A DNA stretch of 13,029 nt from Ruixingdingia sedimenti (GTDB lineage: Bacteria; Pseudomonadota; Alphaproteobacteria; Rhodobacterales; Rhodobacteraceae): positions 1 through 13,029 of the forward strand of contig NZ_JAVKPH010000055.1 of assembly GCF_031432425.1 (NCBI RefSeq), given 5' to 3'. Below the pieces are notes generated by a model, which ran no database searches, was not told the origin of the DNA, and worked only from the letters and a program-made list of their open reading frames with translations. Shown here piece after piece: positions 12,955-13,029 of the stretch; positions within the stretch are counted from its first letter, which is position 1, and every line of letters begins with the position of its first letter. The translations under genes were made by a program, and so were the position numbers.

Positions 12955-13029
12955 GGGCGTGTTGACAAAAGGGATTCACCGGGCGCGGTGATCGTGATTC
13001 AAGCTGGTATCTGCAATGGAGACCAGCGT
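12955..13029 (+). mobile_element. Left end of an IS5-family-like insertion sequence (partial)
   Basis: The sequence GGGCGTGTTGACAAAAGGG after TTTA resembles the terminal inverted repeat of IS5-family elements (IS427-like group), and the window ends about 75 bases into it. A 6-bp stem (TCACCG-GGCG-CGGTGA, 12976-12991) follows. An ATG near 13016 (ATGGAGACCAGC) could start the transposase, but the reading frame is cut by the window edge. The exact boundary is uncertain; a TA or TTA target copy just before it is possible. Recognition is from memory of the end motif. Confidence 0.65.

Noticed and set aside
1..13029. CRISPR array
   Set aside because: No regular repeat-spacer pattern was seen; the repeats present are short, few and in mixed orientation.

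Overview
The window is GC-rich DNA of alphaproteobacterial style. The codon use, the RmuC sequence, the phage GpA-type terminase and an IS5-like transposon end suggest a Rhodobacterales relative such as Paracoccus. That placement comes from reading the sequence, not from a database search. It looks like accessory DNA: a cluster of toxin-antitoxin and regulatory genes on the left, joined at a tRNA 3'-end fragment to phage packaging genes on the right.

Left part (1-4800). Positions 1-500 show no convincing gene. Positions 510-699 carry five copies of a GTCAACTTT motif in mixed orientation, directly after the 3' end of a leftward HNH endonuclease with an AP2-like C-terminus. Next are two HipBA-type modules facing each other. 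A rightward hipB-hipA pair (1346-2901) and a leftward hipB-hipA pair (4458-2894) meet tail to tail, and both toxin stop codons lie inside one 8-bp palindrome. Each pair has an ATGA start/stop overlap and its own operator type. The first has one ATCC-N8-GGAT palindrome. The second has three TTTGG-N8-CCAAA palindromes spaced exactly 49 bp apart.

Middle part (4800-8400). A complete rmuC gene follows, with a hairpin after it. Then comes an XRE regulator with a palindromic operator touching its ribosome binding site, a small downstream ORF, and a leftward AbrB-type antitoxin/Doc toxin pair with a promoter-operator. Between the AbrB promoter and the phage genes are three related palindromes and the 3' end of a tRNA gene (variable loop, T-arm, acceptor strand, CCA). 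This fragment is a likely attachment-site core.

Right part (8400-13029). Two overlapping winged-helix-type phage proteins are followed by small and large terminase subunits in an apparent rightward operon. The large subunit has a short AT-rich patch over its Walker B region. A small leftward hypothetical gene and a strong hairpin lie beyond it. The window ends inside the left end of an IS5-like insertion sequence.

Taken together, four regulator or toxin-antitoxin loci, an HNH nuclease and RmuC sit beside an att-like site and a prophage segment. This fits a stability or defence island at an integration hotspot. That reading is inference, because no integrase or intact tRNA gene is in the window.
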